Origin: an uncultured Bacilli bacterium
GTDB taxonomy: Bacteria > Bacillota_I > Bacilli_A > RF39 > UBA660
Assembly: GCA_934148015.1 (NCBI GenBank)
Contig: CAKPCU010000010.1
Span: 1 to 49,191, forward strand
Direction: 5' to 3'
DNA length: 49,191 nucleotides
This document shows, in pieces, positions 41,601-49,171 of the stretch. Every line of letters starts with the position of its first letter. The stretch's first letter is position 1. A program made the position numbers and the translations under genes. The notes beneath the pieces are model-generated. The model worked only from the letters and a program-made list of their open reading frames with translations, did no database searches and was not told the DNA's origin.

Positions 41601-42081
41601 TGGTGCTAACGCTAAGTTTGCGTATAATGGAAATAATTCTAGTAAAAAAGATTTAGCAAGAATTTTTATGTCTTATGAAAATGTATATGTTGCAAGTATA
41701 TGCCTAGGAGCTAACATGCAGCAAGCTATTAAAGCATTTAACGAAGCTGAAAATTATAATGGACCATCACTTATAATTGCATATGCACCTTGTATAAATC
41801 ATGGAATAAAATCAGGTATGCAAAGTAGCATTAAAGAAGAAAAACTAGCTGTCGAAAGTGGATACTGGCCGCTTTTTAGATATAACTGTACTGATGATAA
41901 ATTATATCTTGATTATAAGAATCCTAATTTTGATAAATATGAGGAATTATTAAACAACGAAAATAGGTATATGATAACAAAGAAAATAAATAAAGATAAA
42001 GCAGATGAACTACTAAAAAAGAATAAAGAAAATGCTATAAAAAGATTCAATTTTTATAAGAAATTGTCAATAAATGAATAA
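38686..42081 (+). CDS. nifJ: Pyruvate:ferredoxin (flavodoxin) oxidoreductase
   Basis: 1131 residues, a single-chain PFOR (usual length about 1170). Domains in order: pyruvate-binding domain I ('ELAGIYPITPASSMAEKVDE', 'TTYTASQGLLLMLPNMYKI'), domains II and III, a two-cluster ferredoxin domain ('CIECNMCALACPHSVIRP' and 'CTGCGVCHEVCPAKNKAIE'), and the thiamine diphosphate domain ('FSYACAGCGQTSYIKLL', 'ATGCSSIYGGAIPSIPYN', 'IGGDGWAYDIGFGGLDEV', 'SNTGGQKSKSTRYGA'). It converts pyruvate and CoA to acetyl-CoA, CO2 and reduced ferredoxin, the hallmark of fermentative anaerobes. Own promoter; no strong terminator seen before the surface operon. Confidence 0.97.
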   Translation: MEKYKVMDGNEACSYVSYLFSELAGIYPITPASSMAEKVDELSSKGFNNLYGYPVKVVEMQSEAGAIALVHGALLSGTIATTYTASQGLLLMLPNMYKIAGECLPCVINVAARTIATHALSILGDHSDIYAARQTGFAFISSSNVQDVMNLTAVSYLASLKDSMPVLNFFDGFRTSHELKKIKVLDGSNLKYLIDRKSLDEFRNNSILVKKKIHGTNQNDDVFFQNTEARNLKYDNFADTVNYYMQKINEITKKDYKPFNYYGSKTASKIIVAMGSVCDTIKEVIDNSDNLGLIEVHLYRPFSKKYFLDCMPKTVKKIAVLDKTKEPGSTGEPLYLDVCSLFNDCDIKPKVIGGRYGLSGKNTDAACIKAVYDFLDDPNNFTGFTVGIEDDLTNKSLKVKEYEIKHSNTKEILIYGYGSDGMVTASKDILTIMGNYTNAFVQGYFQYDSKKSGGITRSHLRISTEDINRPYYIDKANVLVCTKDSYLLRYDIISKLKPNGTFLLVTSLDEEKIKSYLPLDVKKYIIDNNINFYIIDAYNIAKKNNIPNKISSIMASAIFKVSSLINYDLIKEKIERQIEKKFSKKGIEIVEANKNALKDVVVKKVDINMTNLSNSGSMVSINTKDKMTNYMFSLKGDFLKTSDFLSHADGSFSVNTSKLEKRDIASNLPCWNKENCIECNMCALACPHSVIRPFLLTKEEVSRYNLENSVIKAKQTDDLYFYMGISLKDCTGCGVCHEVCPAKNKAIEMKNEEDVPRKNVDNIFEMVENKNVFKKDTIKGSQFEKPLFEFSYACAGCGQTSYIKLLTQLFKDKLVIANATGCSSIYGGAIPSIPYNVSWANSLFEDNAEFGLGIKESELIIKNKILNTLKNSNLSDGNSELVNKLLNNVNDIKVVDDFIKKFDFSEAIEIERLKKYLLPKSVWIIGGDGWAYDIGFGGLDEVLASGQNVNILVLDTELYSNTGGQKSKSTRYGANAKFAYNGNNSSKKDLARIFMSYENVYVASICLGANMQQAIKAFNEAENYNGPSLIIAYAPCINHGIKSGMQSSIKEEKLAVESGYWPLFRYNCTDDKLYLDYKNPNFDKYEELLNNENRYMITKKINKDKADELLKKNKENAIKRFNFYKKLSINE

Positions 42082-42086
42082 TTTAA

Positions 42087-42115
42087 TTGATAAAAATTGG
42101 TATTTATGGTATTCT
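42087..42115 (+). promoter_or_regulatory. Promoter of the surface-protein operon
   Basis: TTGATA (42087-42092, 5 of 6), 17-nt spacer, TATTCT (42110-42115, 4 of 6) with TGG extension at 42107-42109. GGGAGGATAGG follows, then ATG 42136. Confidence 0.8.
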
Positions 42116-42135
42116 AATATGGGAGGATAGGAAAG

Positions 42136-42753
42136 ATGGAAAAGAAAAGAAAGATAAAAATTTTAACAACTGTATTTTTAATCGTTGCAGTTTTAGGGTT
42201 AACAGTTGCGTTTGCAGCGGTTGCACAGAAGTTAACAATAACTGGTGAAGCTACTACTAGTAAGTCAACTTTTGATGTATATTTTGCAAATTTAACTAAT
42301 AGTGTAACAAGAGCAGAATTTACTAAGGAGCCAGCTTTAGCTGAAGGAAATAAGACTTCTTTTAGCTATAATGTTAAGATGACTGGTGGAGTTGATGAAA
42401 ATAAAAATAACTCTTCAAAAGTAGTTATTAATTTTGATGTTAAAAATGATAGTACTGTTTCGGCTAAATTATCTAGTTATACTATAGGTACACCAAGCTG
42501 TACAGCAGTAAATGCAGAAGGTGGGTCAGTTGATGTTTCTAATTTTTGTAGCCAGTTAAAATATACATTAGTATATAAAAATGGTGATAGCACAACTGAG
42601 GTAGCTGAGGGATTAATTATACCTAAAGGAGAGAGTAAATCTATGATTTTAACTTTATCATACGATATATCCGATGTAAGTAATTTACCAGCAAATGATG
42701 TTACAATTAGTAATCTTGGCGTAGATATGAACTTTGAGCAATCAACAGAGTAA
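42136..42753 (+). CDS. TasA/CalY-like secreted protein with SipW-type signal peptide
   Basis: 205 residues. A basic N-terminus and hydrophobic stretch (about 10-30) end in 'AFAAVAQKLTITGEA', the form of signal peptides cut by SipW peptidases, with likely cleavage near AVA/Q. The mature part of about 170 residues is rich in Ser, Thr, Asn and Val with beta-strand pattern and two Cys ('PSCTAV', 'NFCSQL') that could form a disulfide; it looks like a Ig-like or jelly-roll fibre subunit of the TasA/CalY group. It is directly upstream of a SipW-type signal peptidase, as tasA-sipW are linked in Bacillus. No anchor or sorting signal is visible. Confidence 0.75.
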   Translation: MEKKRKIKILTTVFLIVAVLGLTVAFAAVAQKLTITGEATTSKSTFDVYFANLTNSVTRAEFTKEPALAEGNKTSFSYNVKMTGGVDENKNNSSKVVINFDVKNDSTVSAKLSSYTIGTPSCTAVNAEGGSVDVSNFCSQLKYTLVYKNGDSTTEVAEGLIIPKGESKSMILTLSYDISDVSNLPANDVTISNLGVDMNFEQSTE

Positions 42754-42770
42754 TTAGGAATAACTAAAAA

Positions 42771-43913
42771 ATGAAAAAAAGTAGTAACATTTGTTTTATA
42801 ACAATCGTTTTATTAATAGTATTTTTAATATTGAATATGTTTTTATTCAATATTAAAAATACATATATATTTTCTGGTATATTACTATTATCGAGTTTAT
42901 TACTATTTTTCTTATCGGGATATAGTAAAAATAATTATAGAAATAAAAAAGATGTATTTTTAAATATTTTAATAGTATTAATTATATATTTTATTATAAC
43001 TTATATTTTGGGAATATTTACTGGCTTCTTAAGAAATCCTTATAGTCTGAAGTTATTAAGTATAGTTAGAAATATGTTTCCTATTTTGACTTTGATATTA
43101 ATAAGAGAATTTTTTAGATATTTATATTATTCAAAAAATTTAGACAGTAAAATTTTATATATTTTAGGTCTTATCTTTTTTGTTTTGTTAGATATTAATT
43201 TAAATTTAAGTATGTATGGAATAAATACATTTAAAGGGATAATAAAAACTACTTGTTTTGTTTTATTTCCTTCAATTACAAAAAACGTACTTTTAAATTT
43301 TTTAACATCAAAAACTGGATATGAAAACGCTATGTTTTATTCTATGGTTATGGAACTTAAAGCATTTATATTACCAATTTTTCCTGATTTTGGAGATTAT
43401 ATTAATATAATATTAAATACTATTTTTCCAGCTTTTTTAATGAGTACTATAGAGGGAAATTTTAATTTGAATGAATCAAGAAGAATAAAAGATTCTAGAT
43501 ATAGAAATAATAATTTGATAATATATTCTATTATAACTTTTATAATGCTTATAGTAGTAATGCTTACAAGTGGTTTTTTTAGATATTATGCAATAACAGT
43601 AGGATCTGGTTCTATGAGTCCATATATAAAAAGAGGCGATGTGGTTATTGTGAAAAAATTAAAACAAAAGGAATTGAAGAATATAAAAATTGGTGATGTT
43701 TTAATTTATAAACATGATAATATTATAGTTATACATAGATTAGTTGAAATGAAAAAGTTAAATAATGAAACTTATTATATAACAAAAGGAGATCATAATA
43801 TATCAAAAGATAGTTATTTGATAAAGATGGAAGATATAGTTGGTATAAAGGTATTTAGAATACCATTTATTGGATTACCAACTGTACAATTAAATGAAAA
43901 ATTAAGTAGTTAG
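42771..43913 (+). CDS. SipW-type (S26B) signal peptidase fused to a polytopic membrane domain
   Basis: 380 residues. The C-terminal third is a signal peptidase I of the ER/archaeal type: catalytic Ser281 in 'GSGSMSPYIKRGDVV', His322 in 'VIVIHRLVEM' where bacterial-type enzymes have Lys, and Asp341 in 'ITKGDHNISKD'. The first 255 residues form about seven membrane segments not found in ordinary SipW (about 190 residues). It lies 17 nt after a TasA-like gene and upstream of DUF5305 and BspA-like genes, whose products share a post-signal motif, so these are its likely substrates. The ribosome-binding site is weak (AGGAAT). Confidence 0.85.
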   Translation: MKKSSNICFITIVLLIVFLILNMFLFNIKNTYIFSGILLLSSLLLFFLSGYSKNNYRNKKDVFLNILIVLIIYFIITYILGIFTGFLRNPYSLKLLSIVRNMFPILTLILIREFFRYLYYSKNLDSKILYILGLIFFVLLDINLNLSMYGINTFKGIIKTTCFVLFPSITKNVLLNFLTSKTGYENAMFYSMVMELKAFILPIFPDFGDYINIILNTIFPAFLMSTIEGNFNLNESRRIKDSRYRNNNLIIYSIITFIMLIVVMLTSGFFRYYAITVGSGSMSPYIKRGDVVIVKKLKQKELKNIKIGDVLIYKHDNIIVIHRLVEMKKLNNETYYITKGDHNISKDSYLIKMEDIVGIKVFRIPFIGLPTVQLNEKLSS

Positions 43914-43924
43914 AAGGTGCATAT

Positions 43925-44992
43925 ATGAAAGAAAATAGTAGTTTGAAGAAGAAACATCGTTCGTTTACTAGCAGAGTCTTGTTTAAAACACTAATTACAT
44001 TTGTATTATTACTATTTTGTTTATTATTCATAATTTTAAGTATTAATGTTAGTGTTGATAGCAACATAAGATATTATCAAAAAAGCAAGCTAGATTATAC
44101 TGTAAACTTAAAGGATAATAATTATTATGATACTAAAACACTAGGTAAAGATATGCAATATATAGCTAGTTTGATAGATTATATAGATATTGATTTTGAT
44201 TATAAGTTTAACACAAGTGAAAAGTTAGACTACAAATATAATTATTTTATAGGTGCAGAAGTTAAAGTGTTGGGTGATGATAATACTATTATATTTTCTA
44301 AAAAAGAGAATATAGTAGATGAAAAAAACTTTTCTAAGAAAAATTCTGATAGCTTTGATATAAAAGAAAAAATTAATGTAAATTATAATAAGTATAATGA
44401 CATGATTAAAAGTTTTAAAAGTGAATACTCAATAAATGCTAAAAGTAATTTAACACTTACTTTGTATGTTAATGTTACTGATGAAAATGGAAATGTTCTT
44501 AAAAAAATTAATTCAAGTGATTCTATGAAAGTAATAATACCTTTAACAGAGCAAATGGTTAATATTAAATTAGATTATAAAGAAGTTAATAATAGTAATA
44601 CATTTAAGACATATACTGATTTTGATATTAATAATAAAGCATTATTTTCTATAGGAATATTGTTTGGAATCTTATTTGTTATAGGGCTTGTTAATTTAAT
44701 TACATTCTTAAGTAAATTATCAAAAAAGAAAAGTGCATATGATAAAACTTTAGAAAAATTATTAAGGGAATATGACAGGGTAATTGTAGAATCTAAAAAT
44801 GGAATAATATTAGAACCTAATTGGCAAATCATTGATGTTAAAAGCTTTGAAGAATTATTAGATGCAAGAGACAATTTAGAAAAACCAATATTATTTAATG
44901 AAATACATAAAGGTCAAAAAAGTATTTTTATAGTAAAAAACAACTATGAAGCTTATAGATATGTGTTAAAAGCAGTTGATCTTGAAAAGTGA
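43925..44992 (+). CDS. DUF5305-like membrane protein
   Basis: 355 residues: membrane segment near 20-42, an outer beta-rich domain of about 190 residues with Asn/Ser/Asp content, a second membrane segment (about 238-262), and a cytoplasmic tail of about 85 residues. The tail's 'LREYDRVIVESKNGI' and 'IDVKSFEELLDARDNLEKPI' with 'IFIVKNNYEAYRYVL' resemble DUF5305 proteins, which are often encoded beside SipW-type signal peptidases in bacteria and archaea. Function is unknown; a role in assembling or exporting the neighbouring surface proteins is inference. Ends with TGA, followed by a terminator hairpin. Confidence 0.72.
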   Translation: MKENSSLKKKHRSFTSRVLFKTLITFVLLLFCLLFIILSINVSVDSNIRYYQKSKLDYTVNLKDNNYYDTKTLGKDMQYIASLIDYIDIDFDYKFNTSEKLDYKYNYFIGAEVKVLGDDNTIIFSKKENIVDEKNFSKKNSDSFDIKEKINVNYNKYNDMIKSFKSEYSINAKSNLTLTLYVNVTDENGNVLKKINSSDSMKVIIPLTEQMVNIKLDYKEVNNSNTFKTYTDFDINNKALFSIGILFGILFVIGLVNLITFLSKLSKKKSAYDKTLEKLLREYDRVIVESKNGIILEPNWQIIDVKSFEELLDARDNLEKPILFNEIHKGQKSIFIVKNNYEAYRYVLKAVDLEK

Positions 44993-44998
44993 TAACTA

Positions 44999-45029
44999 GA
45001 TTAATATAACCTTTATATTAGTCTTTTTT
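44999..45029 (+). terminator. Internal terminator/attenuator in the surface operon
   Basis: 11-bp stem (44999-45009 with 45013-45023, one U-G), 3-nt loop, then T6. It stands 24 nt before the BspA-like start, leaving no room for a separate promoter, so BspA expression may depend on read-through. Confidence 0.78.
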
Positions 45030-45052
45030 GGTATATGAAAAGGAGAAAAAAT

Positions 45053-47809
45053 ATGATTAGAAATAGAAAAAATAAATTTAAATATAATTTACCAATTGAT
45101 AGAAAAAGAAAAAAAATAATATCATATCTTTTTCTTTGTTTTTGTATACTTTTTATATCAGTTGGATATGGAGCTATAAACGAAGATTTAAGTATAACAG
45201 GAGAAGCAATTTATAGGGTAGAAGCAGATGTTAGAATAACAAATATTGAACTATATGAAACAAAAAATGGGGGAGTTGAAAATTATTCTCCTAGTTATTC
45301 AAAAGATACTACGAAAACAAGTGTTACATTACCAAATAGCACTTCAGAGGTATCATATAAAATAACAATTACTAACTTTAGTACCTCATCTGTTAACTTA
45401 ATTTCTACCGAAAGAAAAAGTTCTTCTGGAGCAGGTTCTATAACTAGATATTTTAGTGAAGACTTCCCTATTAAAATTGATCCTGCAAGTTCTAAAGAAA
45501 TAATAATGACATCTAAATGTGATGGTGATTTTGGAACTCTTAATGTAATAGATAAATTTAATTTTCAGACAAAAGAGTCTATTTTAGCTACTGCTACAAG
45601 TGGTAATTATACTACTACATTTTTAAATGGTCCAATAAAAAGAAACACAGTTGAAAAAGTTACATTTTTAAATACCAATGAAGTGCCTAGTGATGCTATA
45701 GGATACTGGGATGTTTCAGAAGCTAAAGATAATTCTGTTGTAGCTTGGTATATTAATGGTTCAACATCTAATCTTTATGAACTTGTTATAGGAGGAGACG
45801 GGGGCGTTATAACAAATGATGCAGCTAATTTATTCGCTAACTTTACAAATTTAAAGAGTGTTGATTTTAATAATTCATTTGATACTTCAAGAGCAACTAC
45901 ATTTACTGCTACTTTTTCTGGTTGTTCTAAATTAAGTTCACTAGTTGGGTTTGAAAATCTTAATACTGATAGTTTAACTAAGTTTGTTGATACATTTTAT
46001 GGTTGTTCATCTTTAACGAGCCTTAACTTCAGTAATTTTAATTTAAGTAAAGTAATTTATTTTATAAGAACGTTTTCTAACTGTTCATCTTTAAAGGAAT
46101 TAAACTTATCTGGTGTTAATGCAATTAGTTTAAATAGAATAGATGGTATGTTTAATAATTGTAAAGCTTTGACTAATATCGATTTATCATCATTTGATAC
46201 AACAAATGTTATTAGAATGGAAAATATGTTCTATAACTGTGAAAGTTTAACTAACCTTGATTTAAGTAATTTTAATACTCCACTTTTAACTCTTACAAAT
46301 AATATGTTTTATAACTGTAAGAAATTAACAAGTTTAAAGTTAACTAATTTTGATACTAAAAATGTAACTGACATGTCATATATGTTTTATAATTGTAAAG
46401 CTCTTACAGAACTTGATTTAACATCATTTAATACACCTAAGGTAACTAATATGTCATATATGTTTAATTTATGTAGTTCACTTTTATCATTGGATTTAAG
46501 TACATTTAATACTTCTTTAGTTACTAATATGGCATATATGTTTAGTGGTAGTAGTAAGTTAGAAAAGTTAGATTTAAAAAGTTTTAATACTTCTAAAGTA
46601 ACTAATATGGAAAGAATGTTCTCTTCTTGCATAAGTTTGAATAATTTAGATGTAAGTACATTTGATACTAAAAATGTAACTAAAATGACAGCTATGTTTG
46701 CACTTCTTAGTTCAATTGAAAGTTTAAACTTAAGTAATTTCAATACAATAAAGGTAACAGCATTTGACATGATGTTTTCAGAATGTAGTAAGTTAGTAAC
46801 CCTAAATATTAATTTTAATGTTTCAAAAGCTGTTAATTTATCAAAAATGTTTAATGGTTGTAGTAGCTTAACAAGTGTCAACCTATTATCATTTACAGAT
46901 TCTGTTGTTACTAATACAAGTTCAATGTTTTATAATTGCAGTTCACTTTTAAGTGCGGATTTAAGTTTATTTAAAACACCTAAGCTTACTAATATGTCTA
47001 ACATGTTTTATGGATGCACAAAATTAAGTGATATAAATATTCAAAACATGACTATATCAGGTGATTTAAATAGTTTATTTAAAAATTGTTCTTCATTAAT
47101 TAATGTTAATTTAACGAATTTTAATACATTAAATGCAACAAATATGAGTTCTTTATTTGAAAATTGTAAAAGTTTAGAGGATGTTGATTTAAGTAATTTT
47201 GATACATCAAATACAACAAATATGTCTTATATGTTTTCATATTGTGAGAAACTTAAAAACTTTAATTTAACAAATTTTAATACATCTAAAGTAACTACAA
47301 TGCTTAGAATGTTCGTTGGTTGTAAAGCAATTGAAAACTTTGACATAAGTTCATTTAATACATCAAATGTAACCACTATGGAAGCTATGTTTGCAGGAAT
47401 TAATTTAAAAACTTTAAACTTAAGTAATTTTGAAACATCTAAAGTAACTTCAATGAAGATAATGTTTTATAATACAAGTTTAATTAATTTAGATATTAGT
47501 TCATTTAATACACCTAATCTAATTAATATTGATTCCATGTTTGAATTAAGCAATTCACTTGAAACTATAAATATGAATAACTTTAATTTTAGTAAAATTA
47601 CTATAGCAGGATATACTTTTAATAATTGTAATTCACTAAAAGAAATTGATTTTAGAAATGTTGATTCTTCTAGCTATTCAAATAGTTTATTTATAAAAGA
47701 ATTATCAGATCTTGTCTCTGGAATAAAGTTATATGTAAAGGATGAGGAATGTAAAACGTTAGTAGAAAGTGCTAATTCAAAATTAGATATAATTATACCT
47801 ACAGTGTAA
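45053..47809 (+). CDS. BspA-like leucine-rich repeat surface protein
   Basis: 918 residues. A basic N-terminus and membrane segment (about 22-38) end in 'GYGAINEDLSITGEA', the same post-signal motif as the TasA-like protein. Residues about 45-215 form a beta-rich domain. From about 240 to 890 there are about 24 BspA-type (DUF285) repeats of 23-24 residues of the form 'L-x-x-L-D-L-S-x-F-N-T-x-x-V-T-N-M-x-x-M-F-x-x-C', most with a Cys. It ends with a short cap ('IKLYVKDEECKTLVESAN') and no LPXTG or other anchor. BspA proteins are adhesins that bind host proteins or other bacteria. ATG 45053 has AAGGAG (45040-45045) and is preferred to ATG 45035. Confidence 0.9.
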   Translation: MIRNRKNKFKYNLPIDRKRKKIISYLFLCFCILFISVGYGAINEDLSITGEAIYRVEADVRITNIELYETKNGGVENYSPSYSKDTTKTSVTLPNSTSEVSYKITITNFSTSSVNLISTERKSSSGAGSITRYFSEDFPIKIDPASSKEIIMTSKCDGDFGTLNVIDKFNFQTKESILATATSGNYTTTFLNGPIKRNTVEKVTFLNTNEVPSDAIGYWDVSEAKDNSVVAWYINGSTSNLYELVIGGDGGVITNDAANLFANFTNLKSVDFNNSFDTSRATTFTATFSGCSKLSSLVGFENLNTDSLTKFVDTFYGCSSLTSLNFSNFNLSKVIYFIRTFSNCSSLKELNLSGVNAISLNRIDGMFNNCKALTNIDLSSFDTTNVIRMENMFYNCESLTNLDLSNFNTPLLTLTNNMFYNCKKLTSLKLTNFDTKNVTDMSYMFYNCKALTELDLTSFNTPKVTNMSYMFNLCSSLLSLDLSTFNTSLVTNMAYMFSGSSKLEKLDLKSFNTSKVTNMERMFSSCISLNNLDVSTFDTKNVTKMTAMFALLSSIESLNLSNFNTIKVTAFDMMFSECSKLVTLNINFNVSKAVNLSKMFNGCSSLTSVNLLSFTDSVVTNTSSMFYNCSSLLSADLSLFKTPKLTNMSNMFYGCTKLSDINIQNMTISGDLNSLFKNCSSLINVNLTNFNTLNATNMSSLFENCKSLEDVDLSNFDTSNTTNMSYMFSYCEKLKNFNLTNFNTSKVTTMLRMFVGCKAIENFDISSFNTSNVTTMEAMFAGINLKTLNLSNFETSKVTSMKIMFYNTSLINLDISSFNTPNLINIDSMFELSNSLETINMNNFNFSKITIAGYTFNNCNSLKEIDFRNVDSSSYSNSLFIKELSDLVSGIKLYVKDEECKTLVESANSKLDIIIPTV

Positions 47810-47834
47810 AGAAAGTTAATTGGAACTTTCTTTT
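47808..47834 (+). terminator. Intrinsic terminator after the BspA-like gene
   Basis: 10-bp perfect stem (47808-47817 with 47824-47833), 6-nt loop, T's at the end. It marks the end of the surface operon. Confidence 0.85.
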
Positions 47835-47847
47835 ATTATTAATAAAA

Positions 47848-47856
47848 TGTTATAAT
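47848..47856 (+). promoter_or_regulatory. Extended -10 promoter for rlmD
   Basis: TGT then TATAAT (47851-47856); the ATG at 47877 follows AGGAGAG (47863-47869). Confidence 0.65.
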
Positions 47857-47876
47857 TATTGATAGGAGAGTTAATT

Positions 47877-49145
47877 ATGAATATATTTAGTTTAAAAATT
47901 GATGATGTAGCAACAGTAAATATAGAAGGATTAGAAAATGAAGGATGTGGTGTTGCTAAAGTAAATGGTATGATTGTCTTTATACCTAAGACTTTAGTAG
48001 GAGAAAAGGTTAAAATTAGAATCACTGAAATTAAAAAGAATTATGCACGAGGTAAAGTAATTAATATCATAGAGCCATCTTTAATGAGAATAAAAAATGA
48101 TTGCCCATATTATGAAGAATGTGGTGGATGCAATTTAAGACATCAATGTGATAAAGAAAACTTAAAATTTAAAAAAGAAAAAGTAGAAATAGCATTGAAA
48201 AAGATAGGAAAAATTAAAACTAGTGTTGATGATGTTATACCATCACCTAAAAATGATAATTATCGTAATAAAGCTAGTTTTAAACTAGAAAAAGATAAGA
48301 TAGGTTTCTATTCTAGTGGTTCATACCAATTAGTAGATATAGAAAATTGCAAATTACTTGAAGATGATATTAATGACTGTTTATATGTGATAAGAAATTA
48401 TTTAAAAGAAAACGGTAATCATTGTATAAAAGAAATTACTATAAAAAGAGGAAATGCTCTAGGTGAATTATTAGTTAATGTTTATTCTTTAGATGATAGC
48501 GATATAGGTATTGTAAATTACTTAAGAAAAAACGCTAAAAACATTAAAACTATTATATATAACGAACGAATTGTATTAGGAGATGGTTATATAGGTCAAA
48601 TTATTAATGGATATATGTTTAATTGTTCATATAATTCATTTTTTCAAGTAAATAGTATGCAAACGGAAAAACTTTATAGTATTGCTGTTAAGTTAGCTAA
48701 ATTAAATAAAAATGATGTTGTTATGGACTTATATTGTGGAACAGGTACAATAGCATCTATTTTATCAAGTTATGTAAAAAAAGTAATTGGTGTTGAAATA
48801 GTAGAAAATGCCATAATTGATGCTAAAGAAAATTTGAAAATAAATAATATAAATAATGTTTCTTTTATATGTTCTGATGTTACTAAAGCAGTAAGTAAAA
48901 TAAATGAGAAAATAGATGTTATATTTATTGATCCCCCAAGAAAGGGAATTGATAGAAAGGCTATAGCAATAATAAAAAAGATTAATCCTAAAAAAATAAT
49001 ATACATATCATGTAATCCAGTTACAATGGCAAGAGATTTATCTTATTTAAATGATTTGTACAACGTAGAAAAAGTAACCCCAGTTGATATGTTTCCTAAA
49101 ACGGCTCATGTGGAGTGTGTGATTTTACTACAAAGGAAAGATTAG
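47877..49145 (+). CDS. rlmD: 23S rRNA (uracil-5)-methyltransferase RlmD/RumA family
   Basis: 422 residues. N-terminal TRAM domain (about 1-65), an iron-sulfur cluster motif (Cys76, Cys82 and Cys85 in 'CPYYEECGGCNLRHQ', fourth Cys in 'IENCKLL'), the SAM-binding 'VVMDLYCGTGTIASIL', 'VIFIDPPRKGI' and the catalytic Cys in 'YISCNPVTMARDL'. The family makes m5U at 23S positions 1939 and/or 747; in Bacilli one RlmCD enzyme does both. ATG 47877 is chosen over TTG 47859 because AGGAGAG lies between them. Its own promoter follows the surface-operon terminator. Confidence 0.94.
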   Translation: MNIFSLKIDDVATVNIEGLENEGCGVAKVNGMIVFIPKTLVGEKVKIRITEIKKNYARGKVINIIEPSLMRIKNDCPYYEECGGCNLRHQCDKENLKFKKEKVEIALKKIGKIKTSVDDVIPSPKNDNYRNKASFKLEKDKIGFYSSGSYQLVDIENCKLLEDDINDCLYVIRNYLKENGNHCIKEITIKRGNALGELLVNVYSLDDSDIGIVNYLRKNAKNIKTIIYNERIVLGDGYIGQIINGYMFNCSYNSFFQVNSMQTEKLYSIAVKLAKLNKNDVVMDLYCGTGTIASILSSYVKKVIGVEIVENAIIDAKENLKINNINNVSFICSDVTKAVSKINEKIDVIFIDPPRKGIDRKAIAIIKKINPKKIIYISCNPVTMARDLSYLNDLYNVEKVTPVDMFPKTAHVECVILLQRKD

Positions 49146-49148
49146 TAG

Positions 49149-49171
49149 AAATGCTTAATTTTCAAGCATTT
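49149..49171. repeat. 8-bp hairpin after rlmD
   Basis: AAATGCTT (49149-49156) pairs with AAGCATTT (49164-49171) across a 7-nt loop. No T-run follows within the window, so terminator function is uncertain. Confidence 0.4.

Noticed and set aside
44575..44874. Minus-strand frame inside the DUF5305-like gene
   Set aside because: Leu/Ile/Asn-rich shadow of Lys/Asp/Asn codons; no start site.
46387..46881. 164-residue open frame antisense to the BspA-like gene
   Set aside because: It is a by-product of the repeated LRR codons; no ribosome-binding site, and composition mirrors the repeats.
45053..47809. CRISPR-like or tandem DNA repeat array
   Set aside because: Repeats are in-frame LRR coding units of varying sequence without spacers.
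49149..49171. Terminator for rlmD
   Set aside because: Hairpin is perfect but no T-run follows; listed only as a repeat.
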